Below, in pieces: positions 26,668-35,200 of a stretch of 64,000 bases of DNA. The position numbers were made by a program, and so were the translations under genes. The stretch spans positions 1 through 64,000 of the forward strand of contig SXOD01000022.1 in assembly GCA_005776885.1 (NCBI GenBank), given 5' to 3'. Each line of letters opens with the position of its first letter. Position 1 is the stretch's first letter. The notes below the pieces were generated by a model. The model did not search any database. It saw only the letters and a list, made by a program, of their open reading frames with translations, and was not told the origin of the DNA. The stretch is from Planctomycetia bacterium (GTDB lineage: Bacteria; Planctomycetota; Phycisphaerae; Phycisphaerales; SM1A02).

Positions 26668-28014
26668 CTAGGCGCCCACGACGCGCGGGCCTGCGCCCGA
26701 CGGGTCCGGCAATGTGACCCCCGCCGCCCGGACCGCGTTTCGGGTGTCCACGACCATTTTCGCGTGCTTGACCACGGCCGCGTAGTCCACGGCGTCGTGG
26801 TCGGTCACGATCACCACGGCATCGGCCGCAGCGAGCCGCTCGGGGGTCAACGCCTCGCTGTGCAGCACGATGTCATGGTCGCGCATCCGCGGGAAACGCG
26901 GGATGTGCGGGTCGTGGTAGCCGACTCGGGCGCCGCGCTCGATCAGGAACTCGATGATTTCGGCGGCGGGAGTCTCGCGGCCGTCGTCGATGTTCTTCTT
27001 GTAGGCCACTCCCAGCACCAGGACGTCGGCCCCCTTCACGGCCTTGCCGTGGTCGTTGAGCGCGGCCTGCACCTTGTCGACCACCCAGTGCGGCATGTGG
27101 GTGTAGATCTCGCCGGAGAGCTCGATGAAGCGAGTGGGCAACCCAACCTCCTTGGCCTTCCAAGTCAGATAGAAGGGGTCGATGGGGATGCAGTGCCCAC
27201 CCAGCCCCGGACCTGGATAGAAAGGCATGAAGCCGAATGGCTTGGTGCTGGCGGCAGCGATGACTTCCCAGATGTCGATGTGCATCCGGTCAAAGACCAT
27301 CTTGAGCTCGTTGACCATCGCGATATTCACGCAGCGGAAGATGTTCTCCAGGAGCTTGGCGGATTCAGCAACCTCGGCGGTGGAGACCAGGTGCGCCGAT
27401 GCGACGATCCGCTTATACAGCTCGAGGGCGATCTGGCCACTGACTGGATCGGTGCCACCCACCAGCTTGGGGATGACCGCGGCGCTGCGGCCCGCGCTTC
27501 CCGGATCCTCGCGCTCGGGGCTGTACGCGAGGAAGTAGTCCTCGTTGCGCTTGAGTCCGGTGGCGTCCAGGATCGGACCCATCTCGTCACGCGTCGTGCC
27601 GGGATAGGTGGTGCTCTCCAGTACCACCAGTTGCCCCTTGCGAAGGGTCTTGGCCACCAGCCGCGTGGAGTCCAGGACATAGGTCAAGTCCGGCTCCTTG
27701 TGCGCACCCAGCGGAGTTGGCACGCACAGCAAGATCGCATCGGCGCGAGCCAACGCACTGGCATCCGTCGTTGCCTCGAACGATCCCTGCGACTTCAGGC
27801 GGTCGAAGAACTCCTGCCCGAGATGATGAATGTAGGGTCGACCAGCCTTGATGGCGTCGATCTTGGACTGGTCGATGTCGTAGCCGATGACCTGGTAGCC
27901 GGCGTCGAGGACGGCACGCGCCAGCGGGAGGCCGACGTATCCCAGGCCAACGATGCCGATGATCGCCGACTTCGATTCGATGCGGGAGCGCAGTCCGGAA
28001 GCAAGCTCGTCCAT
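26668..28014 (-). CDS. Nucleotide-sugar dehydrogenase (UDP-GlcNAc/UDP-glucose 6-dehydrogenase type)
   Basis: NAD-dependent four-electron oxidation of a UDP-sugar to the uronic acid; 448 aa. The Rossmann motif is IGIVGLGYVGLPLA (about residue 20). SPEREDPG and YPGTTRD resemble WbpA-type enzymes. The NAD-sugar domain has SAKLLENIFRCVNIAMVNEL, with the catalytic Cys region at GLGGHCIPIDPFYL. It most resembles UDP-N-acetylglucosamine 6-dehydrogenase, but UDP-glucose dehydrogenase activity, which would feed UDP-glucuronate to ArnA, cannot be excluded. A TAACCT box ends 10 nt before the ATG. Confidence 0.9.
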   Translation of the reverse strand: MDELASGLRSRIESKSAIIGIVGLGYVGLPLARAVLDAGYQVIGYDIDQSKIDAIKAGRPYIHHLGQEFFDRLKSQGSFEATTDASALARADAILLCVPTPLGAHKEPDLTYVLDSTRLVAKTLRKGQLVVLESTTYPGTTRDEMGPILDATGLKRNEDYFLAYSPEREDPGSAGRSAAVIPKLVGGTDPVSGQIALELYKRIVASAHLVSTAEVAESAKLLENIFRCVNIAMVNELKMVFDRMHIDIWEVIAAASTKPFGFMPFYPGPGLGGHCIPIDPFYLTWKAKEVGLPTRFIELSGEIYTHMPHWVVDKVQAALNDHGKAVKGADVLVLGVAYKKNIDDGRETPAAEIIEFLIERGARVGYHDPHIPRFPRMRDHDIVLHSEALTPERLAAADAVVIVTDHDAVDYAAVVKHAKMVVDTRNAVRAAGVTLPDPSGAGPRVVGA

Positions 28015-28024
28015 TGGGGCGGGG

Positions 28025-28030
28025 AGGTTA
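28025..28030 (-). promoter_or_regulatory. -10 box TAACCT for nucleotide-sugar dehydrogenase
   Basis: Minus-strand TAACCT, 10 nt before ATG 28014. The spacing is at the long end of the leaderless series. Confidence 0.35.
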
Positions 28031-28086
28031 CCTGCAGCAGGCCAGCCTTGCGGGATCGGACCGGCGCCTCGCCACGGGGCGAGCTG

Positions 28087-29322
28087 CTACGGCTGCGGCA
28101 GCGGGAACCCGACCAAGAGCGTGGATGGCACCGGTGGGTACTCAAGCTCGACGCGGAATCCGCGGAACTCCTCCGGCGCGTATCCGGTTCGCGACGCGAG
28201 GAAGGCCACCAACGCCGGGTACTCCTTCATGTGCGTGGTCGCTACCGAACTCGGAGTGCAGGAAATGCTCACCACCCTCGGATCGAGGGGGAGCCGAACG
28301 CTGTCCCGGCGGGGACCGGCTGGTGGCAGGGGCCCGCTGGGGGTCAAGTAGACATCCGCCGTTGCATCGTGATGCCGACAGAAGCTGCGGTGGACAAAGA
28401 CATCGACCAGGGTGCATTCTGAAGGCAGGCTGATGGCGGTGGAGAGTTCCATCCGCTCATCCGGTTCCGACGCGACAAACTTCGCCAGTCGGCGGAAACG
28501 GCTCCCGAACACCAGGTCGCGCTCGGCTGCTCGGCCGACTGGTCCCGTAGCCAGCGCCAGCTGGGCAGACTGGGTGCCGGCGGTCTTCTGCAACTCGTCC
28601 GCGGAAATCGTGGAGAACTCGTCCAAGAGCCACGACGAGGGATCCGATCCGTCGGATGAATCATCGGTGAGTGGGAACTTGCCGCTGATCGGTTGATCAG
28701 GATGGGACCCGGAACCTCCGGTGCTGGTGGTGAAGAGCGGGAACATCACGTTGGGTCGCAGACGCCGGATTCCAAGCACGCCTGCCGCGACGATGGCGTC
28801 GATCTGCACTCCGTCTTCCGTATTGGGGAAGAGGAACTGGGCTGCGATGCGGACCCGAACCTGGACGCCGTAGATACCGCTGTTCCCGCGAAACGCCAGT
28901 CGGCGGGCCTGAGCCAGGTCGCTGTCAGACCGCATCCCATCGATGAAGACTTCCAGTTCGCCGCGATCCTTGACGACGCGGCCGAGCAAGGTCCGCGCGG
29001 CGGAGTACGCCGTTCGGACAGAGTCAATCGCGGCCGCGTTGGTCGTGTGCGATTGGAGTCCCTTGAGGAGCAACTCCATCCCTTCCGGCCCAGGGAGGAG
29101 GCCCACGGCCTCGTAGGGATCAGTCGATCGCAGAATGCGAGCCACCTTCCAGGTGAGGTTTTTGTTGAGGCCGTATCGCCGGGATACTTCCTGGGGCTTG
29201 TCAGCAGGAGCACCAACATCCGCGAACAACGCGATCAGGGAGCCACGGAGACGCCCGATAACACCATGAATGGCGATTTCGGCATCCAGTTCGGCGGACT
29301 TGATATCTGTCGTGGGATTCAT
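28087..29322 (-). CDS. Protein of unknown family, copy A
   Basis: 411 aa, no signal peptide or membrane helix. I do not recognise the family, but it is a paralogue of the protein at 59103. Shared blocks in order are SRRYGLNKNLTWKVARIL (HTH-like, about residue 50), DPYEAVGLLPGPEGMELLL, a central GVxVxVRIAAQFLFP-type strand region, SLPSECTLVDVFVHRSF with DATADVY, and a C-terminal ALVAFL...YP...LLVGFPLPQP. An N-terminal DNA-binding role with a ligand- or partner-binding C-terminus is possible but is inference. A TAGATT box lies 30 nt upstream. A CCGATAAC site for the neighbouring plus-strand gene lies inside its coding region. Confidence 0.7.
   Translation of the reverse strand: MNPTTDIKSAELDAEIAIHGVIGRLRGSLIALFADVGAPADKPQEVSRRYGLNKNLTWKVARILRSTDPYEAVGLLPGPEGMELLLKGLQSHTTNAAAIDSVRTAYSAARTLLGRVVKDRGELEVFIDGMRSDSDLAQARRLAFRGNSGIYGVQVRVRIAAQFLFPNTEDGVQIDAIVAAGVLGIRRLRPNVMFPLFTTSTGGSGSHPDQPISGKFPLTDDSSDGSDPSSWLLDEFSTISADELQKTAGTQSAQLALATGPVGRAAERDLVFGSRFRRLAKFVASEPDERMELSTAISLPSECTLVDVFVHRSFCRHHDATADVYLTPSGPLPPAGPRRDSVRLPLDPRVVSISCTPSSVATTHMKEYPALVAFLASRTGYAPEEFRGFRVELEYPPVPSTLLVGFPLPQP
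29255..29262 (+). promoter_or_regulatory. CCGATAAC site upstream of the broken dockerin gene
   Basis: GCCCGATAACACCA, plus orientation, 235 nt before ATG 29498. It lies inside the 5' coding part of the minus-strand gene. It shares the 12-mer CCGATAACACCA with the site at 63285. Confidence 0.3.
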
Positions 29323-29393
29323 TGGGAGAGGCGGCTTCCTGTCGCCACCAACAATCTAGCGCGAGAATGCGATCTGGAAAGTTTTTCCACGAT

Positions 29394-29408
29394 TTTCCTC
29401 AGGGAAAG
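29394..29408 (+). promoter_or_regulatory. TTTCCTCAGGGAAAG element
   Basis: Near-palindromic 15-mer, 89 nt before ATG 29498. The identical 15-mer occurs 70 nt upstream of the HAF/dockerin gene in the same orientation relative to the gene (39460-39474, minus). Candidate operator or activator site. Confidence 0.35.
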
Positions 29409-29497
29409 TTGTGGAGAGCCGAAACTTGTGTCACCATGTTCGTGCCCAGACGAGTCCATTTCGTCATTGTCCACCCTCCAATCCAAGGAAACCACCG

Positions 29498-30355
29498 ATG
29501 AACTCCACCACCGTCCTCGCCTCCGCCCTCGTTGCCGGACTGACCAGCGCCGTGTTCGCTGGCGCCGGTGCGCAATGGGACTTCGTTGCCAGCACCGCCG
29601 ACGCCGGCGTGCCATGATTCCCCCAGTATGTGTGGGTCCCCAACCAGTTCGGGAACCCGACCATCGCCGATGACGGAAGCATGTACTTCACCGGCAAGCT
29701 TGGTGGCGCCGATGTCACGACCGCGAATGCTCGCGTCATCCTCTTCGGCCAACCCGGAGCGTTCCAGCTGTGTGCCCGTGACGGCTCCGCGGTCCTCAGT
29801 GGCGGCCCGGATGGCGCAGTCTTCAACTTCTCGTCGGGCGTCAACGGGCTGAACTCCTCAACCACCGGCGCGCCGAATGGATCGTGTTTCATCTCCGGAA
29901 ACATGAATGGCGGTGGCGCGGTCGCTGCCGACGACACGATGTGCTGGGTCGGCGCCCCCGGCTCCTGGAGCCAGCTCGCCCGAGAAGGCCAGGCCGCTCC
30001 CGGCACCGCCGGGTGCACGATGTCTTCCTCGATGTCCCTGTCGTCGATGAAGGTAAACAACAACGGTCAGGTGCTGATCTACAGCACACTCGCTGGAGGG
30101 GACTCCACCACGACCAACAACAAGGCGATCTTCCGCGCAGGTCCCACCGGCATGGATCTGGTGTGCCGAATGGGCGACGCGGTCCCCGGGGCGGTGGAAG
30201 GCACGGTCTTTGCCGCACCCGACTCCTTCAACCACTACATCAACCACGATGGCGACCTGGTATTCACGGCCACGCTGGCGGTCGGCACTGGCGACGGCAC
30301 GACCGATGGCGAGGACCTTGCTGCGGTTCTTGGTGCGTGGGGCAACTGCCCCTGA
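29498..30355 (+). pseudogene. Exported dockerin-type protein interrupted by an in-frame TGA
   Basis: ATG 29498 has an AAGGAA about 8 nt upstream and opens a signal peptide (SALVAGLTSAVFAG). Codon 40 (29615-29617) is TGA, yet the same frame continues without a break to 30355 (total 286 codons) with plausible protein: YVWVPNQFGNPTIADDG, repeated NxxGQVLIYSTLAGG-like beta strands, and a dockerin half-repeat DGTTDGEDLAAVLGAWGNCP. The tail also lacks the usual first half-repeat, so it may carry a second lesion. The track splits it into 29411-29617 and 29630-30355. A sequencing error (TGG to TGA) or readthrough are alternatives. Confidence 0.7.
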
Positions 30356-30386
30356 CGCCGACGGCGCGCCGATTCGGATTCAGCGA

Positions 30387-32912
30387 TCATCCCCAGTTGC
30401 CGAGCACGGTGGCCAGGTCGCCACCGTCCACGGAACCGTTGCTGTCGAAGTCGGCTGCGCATCCGCTGCACGATCCCCATGATCCAAGGAGCGCAGCCAA
30501 GTCGCCGCCATCGACATCGCCATCGCAGTCGACATCACCGGCGGTGCAGCTGCCGCCACCGCCTCCAGCCGAGCCCACGCCTTGTTCCCAGACGGGCCCA
30601 AGCGACGAACCCTGCGGATTGCCGGCGCTGAGGGTGACAACCTGGGCGATTCCCTTGTTGAAGAGATCAGCCATCCATACGGATCGAGGTCGAGTGACCC
30701 CGGTCATCGCCTGGCCTTCCGTGAACACGAGTGGACCGCTGGGATCGTCGGCATCGGACGTGTTCATCAGGAATCGAACCTCTTCGACGCCACCGTATGC
30801 CGCCACCACGCCGAGGTCCATGAGCCCGTCACCGTCGACGTCGCCCGCAGTCACGGAACGGGCATCGCTTCCGGCAGAGAGCAGCGCCGGCGCACGAAGT
30901 CCGTTGACGCCTGGCCGGAAGATGGCGATGTTCATCAGGGGATCTCCATCATCAGGAATGGGATCCGAGCCCTCCAAAGCGACGATTGCCGAGCTTCGAG
31001 ACAGCGTCGACTCGCCGAAGTCGGCGATGAACAGGGCGGCTGGCGGCGAGGGAAGAGCGATCGACTGAACGGTGGGCTGCTGTTGCGGGTTGGACAGGTT
31101 GCTGACCGCCCGCACCTTGCTGCTGAGCCGGTCAGTCACGACGAGGTCCTGCTTGCCGGTGCCATCGACGACCGCCGTGCGCACGATGTCGCCACCAAGC
31201 CCCTCGAAGGTCCGGATCACGGTGTAGGCGCCCTGCGTCCCTGCGCCGAGGATGTAGACCCGGGCCGATCCGGGGCAGCCAACCGCAAGCTCCGACTGGA
31301 GGCCCGTCGCGGCTTCGACGAAGGCGCCCGAGGCAATTCCACTCGGGTTGTCGCCCGCAAGCAGCGGCACGGTGGTCACCGAGAAAGTCCAATCGCCCAG
31401 ATTGCGAAGCAAAGCGATCGCGTCGGCGTCCCCGAGCGTCACGGCCAGGCTGGGGAGCGCGTCGCCGACGAACTTGAACGGCGTGACCATCTGAGCCATT
31501 CCAGGGAACGTGATGGTTCCAGCGACGCTTTGGCCGCTCGCTTCAGTCTTGAGGAGCCGGACGGCGGACATCCCACTGGCGTCCTGCTCGAGCGCGACGA
31601 ACACGTCCATGTCGCCGTCGCCATCCAGGTCTGCGGTTCGACCGTCCGTGGCCACGCGCTGGAGCGACACCGGCTGGCCGATGCCGACTGCCGGTGGCGG
31701 AGTGCTGGCCACGACGGACATCTGGACTTCGGAGCCATCGACCGACTTTGAAATGCGGACGGTCCGGTTGGATGGCAAGCCGACTGGCTGGACACAGGAA
31801 AACGATCCTGTCAGCGACTGGCTCGCCGTCACGATTGGGGCATCATCAACTTCCGTCGGAACGCCTGCATCGAAGACCACTCGCAACACGCCACCGAGCT
31901 CGGCGATCGACGCGTTGACCGAGGGGACGATCAACGGGCCGCCCGCGCCGGCAGTTGGCCTAATCTCCAGCATGCCAGCCTGCCCGCTGTCTGGATCGTT
32001 CATCAGAAAGGCGCCGTTCACGCGGAGATTGGCGTCAAACTTGCCGTCTCCGCCCAGGCCGAGCGCCGGCACGACACGCATGAGGTTTGTCTCTATCCGC
32101 TTCACCTCGCCGGTGCCCGTGAGGACGGCGCCGCCCTGAGGCGTCAGCGCGACCCCCCGCACGGTGCCGTTGACCAGGCCGTTGACCAGCAACAGGTCCG
32201 CCACGTCCATGCGGTCGAAGGTGGTGACGACGCCGCCAGCCAGCACGCTCAACGCCCCGCTGGTGGACGTGCTGGAATCGATCGCGCCGACCCGAATGAC
32301 CTGCCCGCTCATGGAGCCGCCGCTGATGGTGGCGGTGGAAATGGCCTCGGTCCCGATGTTGACGTCGAAGTAGCAATAGAAACTGCCACCGACCACGCTG
32401 AGCGCACCGGGGATGCCGGATCGCCCGATGAAGGCGGGCCCGCCGATGTTGCCCTTGCAGTCCCACGTCAGTGAGTCCTGGATGCGCAGCGCCTCGGCGG
32501 GGTTGTCATTGCCGTAGAGGTCGAAGTAGTGCAAATCGTCCCCCTGGAGCTTCCAGTTGCCGCCATAGAACCAGACTGAGTCGGCGCCCCAGAATGAGTC
32601 AAAGTCAACCACGCCGACGCCTACCGTGGCGGAGTGCTGGAAGATCAGGCGATCGGAGCTGTCGAAGGTGCTCGGGCACCAGGCGGACGGGTCGGCAAGC
32701 AAGCCCGAGTCGTTTGGTGTGGATGGTGCCCACACGGCGTAGTTGGGACCGAACTGCAGTGCATCGTTGACACCGTCGAGATTGCAGTCGGTATCAACCT
32801 GGCCCAGCGCACGATGGCTCATGCCGCCAATGGCGCCGATGGCGCCGATGGAGCCAATGGCCAAGAGGGCCGCGAGCGAGGCACGGCGCGAACCTGAATC
32901 AGGGGTTTTCAT
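30387..32912 (-). CDS. Exported FG-GAP/VCBS-repeat protein with dockerin-like tail
   Basis: About 841 aa. The signal peptide core (GSIGAIGAIGGMSHRALGQ) is encoded by a short DNA tandem repeat (GGCGCCGAT type). Residues 45-300 resemble autotransporter/PEP-associated beta-helix repeats (DSLTWDCKGNIGGPAFIG). The middle holds FG-GAP-like repeats with Ca-binding loops (TADLDGDGDMDVFVAL, AGDVDGDGLMDLGVVA), probably a beta-propeller. The tail is a complete dockerin-like pair (DVDCDGDVDGGDLAALLGSWG, DFDSNGSVDGGDLATVLGNWG). ATG 32912 is chosen over 32927 for the signal peptide. Likely surface adhesion or binding; target unknown. Confidence 0.85.
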   Translation of the reverse strand: MKTPDSGSRRASLAALLAIGSIGAIGAIGGMSHRALGQVDTDCNLDGVNDALQFGPNYAVWAPSTPNDSGLLADPSAWCPSTFDSSDRLIFQHSATVGVGVVDFDSFWGADSVWFYGGNWKLQGDDLHYFDLYGNDNPAEALRIQDSLTWDCKGNIGGPAFIGRSGIPGALSVVGGSFYCYFDVNIGTEAISTATISGGSMSGQVIRVGAIDSSTSTSGALSVLAGGVVTTFDRMDVADLLLVNGLVNGTVRGVALTPQGGAVLTGTGEVKRIETNLMRVVPALGLGGDGKFDANLRVNGAFLMNDPDSGQAGMLEIRPTAGAGGPLIVPSVNASIAELGGVLRVVFDAGVPTEVDDAPIVTASQSLTGSFSCVQPVGLPSNRTVRISKSVDGSEVQMSVVASTPPPAVGIGQPVSLQRVATDGRTADLDGDGDMDVFVALEQDASGMSAVRLLKTEASGQSVAGTITFPGMAQMVTPFKFVGDALPSLAVTLGDADAIALLRNLGDWTFSVTTVPLLAGDNPSGIASGAFVEAATGLQSELAVGCPGSARVYILGAGTQGAYTVIRTFEGLGGDIVRTAVVDGTGKQDLVVTDRLSSKVRAVSNLSNPQQQPTVQSIALPSPPAALFIADFGESTLSRSSAIVALEGSDPIPDDGDPLMNIAIFRPGVNGLRAPALLSAGSDARSVTAGDVDGDGLMDLGVVAAYGGVEEVRFLMNTSDADDPSGPLVFTEGQAMTGVTRPRSVWMADLFNKGIAQVVTLSAGNPQGSSLGPVWEQGVGSAGGGGGSCTAGDVDCDGDVDGGDLAALLGSWGSCSGCAADFDSNGSVDGGDLATVLGNWG

Positions 32913-33288
32913 ACGGGCTCTCTGCATGATGTCCGGACTGGGGCAAACGACTCGCCGCGCGACTCACGTGGACGCCGGAGTTATCAAAGGTAAGAGCAGC
33001 GGGACGGCGTGCAAATCAGTTGTGACGAAAGCCAGAAAATCGAGTGTGCGCCACATTGGAGGTCGGTTATCGGACCTCATCCCATTTTCAGCCAATGTGG
33101 CTCGGGTGGCTCGGCTGGAAACTGGGGCGGAGCCCGTGCTGAACTGCTGCCTGCTGCCTCTCGATCCCGGATCGGCCCTTGGTGAGGTGGCCGTTTCGAG
33201 AAAAACTCGAAAATCCCACCGCGTCAGAGCCCTAGATCAACGTGAGTTCCCGAGAGGGCATCGGGTTACACCCCAGGCGTGTCATCGA
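32913..33288. other. Intergenic region with two inverted repeats and a CCGATAAC site
   Basis: No gene. CCACATTGG (33051-33059) and CCAATGTGG (33092-33100) bracket GGTCGGTTATCGGACC, which holds the minus-strand CCGATAAC site. TTTCGAG-AAAAA-CTCGAAA (33194-33212) is a perfect 7-bp hairpin downstream of the methyltransferase stop and may act as its terminator. Confidence 0.5.
33066..33073 (-). promoter_or_regulatory. CCGATAAC site upstream of the FG-GAP/dockerin gene
   Basis: On the minus strand GTCCGATAACC lies 153 nt before ATG 32912, in the same orientation as the gene. Confidence 0.35.
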
Positions 33289-34128
33289 TCAGCGCTTGCG
33301 CGCGATGAGCACCATGTTGAGTGGGCCGACGATCACGCTCTCGGGTGAGTGTTCGGCGCGCGCCAAGGCCGCGAGCGTGCGCTCAGCCCACTCGGGTGTG
33401 GCCAACCCCAGTTCCACTTGCCGCGGGACGAAGACCCGAATGAATCCGGCCGGCCACTGCCACCACACTTCGTTGGGGCGGGCGGTCACCGGGTGCGCTT
33501 GCTGTGCCACTAGTTCCAGGCCGTGTCGATCGAGCGCGGCCAGCACGCGAGTCGCCGCGTTGGGATCGCCACCGCACTGCGCGAGGCCGGCAATGGCGTG
33601 CTCCACGAACTCGCGCACGTCGGGAACCTCAGGCATCACCCGGTAGGTTCGGTATTCCAGGTACTCGTGGAAGACGGCGATGCCGCCGGGTTTCAGGGAT
33701 CGGGCGATTCTCCCGACGAGCCCATCGACATCCGAGAGGAACATCGCCACCCACCGGCACCAGGCGCCGTCGTATCCGATGCCGGTTGGAGGCAGCGGAA
33801 TATCGTCGCAGGTGAGGTCCAGGTTGATCACTCGACAGCGCGCGTCGCTGCCGAAGCGGGCCCGGAGTTCGGTGATCGATTCTGGTGCTCGTTCCACCGC
33901 GGTCACCGTGCCCCCGGGACCGACTCGCTCGAGCAGGTCCCTCGTCGCATGGCCCGGTCCAGCACCCACATCCAGCAGGTGCATGCCGACGGCAAATCCG
34001 GCGCGGTCCCAGTCCGACAGCACGGTCGGACGCCACAGGTCGTGCTGCGTGCCCAGGCGCGCGCGTTCAATCTCGGCGGCGCCGAGCAGGTAGTCGCCAC
34101 GGGCCAAGTGCGTCGAAGCGGCGGTCAT
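33289..34128 (-). CDS. Class I SAM-dependent methyltransferase
   Basis: 279 aa cytosolic enzyme. SAM motif I is LLDVGAGPGHATRDLLERVG (about residue 50) and the acidic motif II is VTAVERAPESI. The post-motif regions (LPPTGIGYDGAWCRWVAMFLSDVDG, RSLKPGGIAVFHEYLEY) match the Methyltransf_11/25 type. The substrate is unknown. The start ATG 34128 overlaps the FGE stop by 4 bp (ATGA), so it is translationally coupled downstream of the sulfatase maturase. The upstream part of the 540-aa track ORF is out-of-frame FGE. Confidence 0.88.
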   Translation of the reverse strand: MTAASTHLARGDYLLGAAEIERARLGTQHDLWRPTVLSDWDRAGFAVGMHLLDVGAGPGHATRDLLERVGPGGTVTAVERAPESITELRARFGSDARCRVINLDLTCDDIPLPPTGIGYDGAWCRWVAMFLSDVDGLVGRIARSLKPGGIAVFHEYLEYRTYRVMPEVPDVREFVEHAIAGLAQCGGDPNAATRVLAALDRHGLELVAQQAHPVTARPNEVWWQWPAGFIRVFVPRQVELGLATPEWAERTLAALARAEHSPESVIVGPLNMVLIARKR

Positions 34129-35165
34129 GGCGTGGCTGGCCTCGCGGCGGCCGGCTCGACGTCTTTCACGCAGCGAAAGCCGAGGTGTTCCAGCGCGGTG
34201 TCCGTTGGAGCCGCCATCCTCGCGCTGGGCCGATAGCTGGCGCAGTAGGAGTCGCTGCACAAGAACGATCCGCCGCGATGCGTCCGCACATCGGTGGCAA
34301 GCGGCGTGTTGGGATCGTGGGCGGTTGATGGTCCTCGCGGGTTGATGGCCACGCCGGTCGCGCCGTCGGCGCCAACGTCTGCCACACGCGTGGCGTAGGT
34401 GTCCGGTCGATAGAGGTCGCTGGTCCACTCCCACACATTGCCGGCCATGTCGTAGAGGCCGTAGCCATTGGGTGGGTACGACTTGACCGGCGCGGCACGG
34501 GCGAATCGATCCTCCCCTGAATTGCGGTAGGGGAAATCGCCTTGCCAGGTGTTGGCGCGAGTGGCGTCCACCGGCTGGTCGCCCCACACATTGCGCGCGC
34601 CCGCGAGCCCGCCGCGCGCGGCGAACTCCCCCTCTGCGTCCGGCGGCAATCGCTTGCCCGCCCAGCGCGAGTAGGTCTCCGCATCTTCGTAGGCGATGTG
34701 CGAGACCGGGTACTGGTCCTTTCCCTCGATGTTGGATTCCGGTCCCTGCGGGTGATTCCAGCAGGCGCCGGGCGTCCATCGCCACCACTGCGAATAGTCG
34801 CGGAGGTTGACGGGACCTTCTGTCGGCGAAAAGACGAGCGAGCCGGGCACCAGCATCTCGTCCGGTGGCTTGGGCGTGCCCGGCGGGCACTGCGTGCTGA
34901 GCGCAGTCCAATCGACAGGCCGCTCCGCAACAGTCTTGTATCCCGTGGCCGCGACAAATGCGGCGAACTGCGCGTTGGTCACCTCGGTCGCATCCATCCA
35001 GAAGGGATCGACACGCACTCGGTGGACGGGCTGTTCGTCGCGTCGCGCGAGCGAGTCGATGCTGCCCATCGCAAACTCTCCGCCGGGAATGTGCACCATC
35101 CCCTGCGGGGGCTCGCCGGGAATCATCGCGCCAACCAGTGCCATCGAGAGCGCATCGACAATCAT
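34125..35165 (-). CDS. Formylglycine-generating enzyme (sulfatase maturase)
   Basis: SUMF1/FGE-family oxidase of 346 aa that converts the sulfatase motif cysteine (CxPSR) to formylglycine. The start of the fold is MVHIPGGEFAMGS, followed by DEQPVHRVRVDPFWMDATEVTNAQF. Both catalytic copper-binding cysteines are present in RGGSFLCSDSYCASYR (C303, C308), matching the C336/C341 pair of human SUMF1, so this is a true FGE rather than a cysteine-less homologue. It has no clear signal peptide. It is divergent from a CTPSR sulfatase with only 35 bp between start codons; each has its own TAGACT box. Confidence 0.93.
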   Translation of the reverse strand: MIVDALSMALVGAMIPGEPPQGMVHIPGGEFAMGSIDSLARRDEQPVHRVRVDPFWMDATEVTNAQFAAFVAATGYKTVAERPVDWTALSTQCPPGTPKPPDEMLVPGSLVFSPTEGPVNLRDYSQWWRWTPGACWNHPQGPESNIEGKDQYPVSHIAYEDAETYSRWAGKRLPPDAEGEFAARGGLAGARNVWGDQPVDATRANTWQGDFPYRNSGEDRFARAAPVKSYPPNGYGLYDMAGNVWEWTSDLYRPDTYATRVADVGADGATGVAINPRGPSTAHDPNTPLATDVRTHRGGSFLCSDSYCASYRPSARMAAPTDTALEHLGFRCVKDVEPAAARPATP

Positions 35166-35171
35166 GCCGCC

Positions 35172-35177
35172 AGTCTA
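35172..35177 (-). promoter_or_regulatory. -10 box TAGACT of the FGE gene
   Basis: Minus-strand TAGACT, 6 nt before the FGE ATG. With the sulfatase box it forms the inverted repeat GTCTAGG-7-CCTAGAC. Confidence 0.6.
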
Positions 35178-35188
35178 GGAGCGACCCC

Positions 35189-35194
35189 TAGACT
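35189..35194 (+). promoter_or_regulatory. -10 box TAGACT of the sulfatase gene
   Basis: TAGACT followed by 6 nt and ATG 35201. It is back to back with the FGE -10 box; the two hexamers are 11 bp apart. Confidence 0.6.
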
Positions 35195-35200
35195 CGCGGG

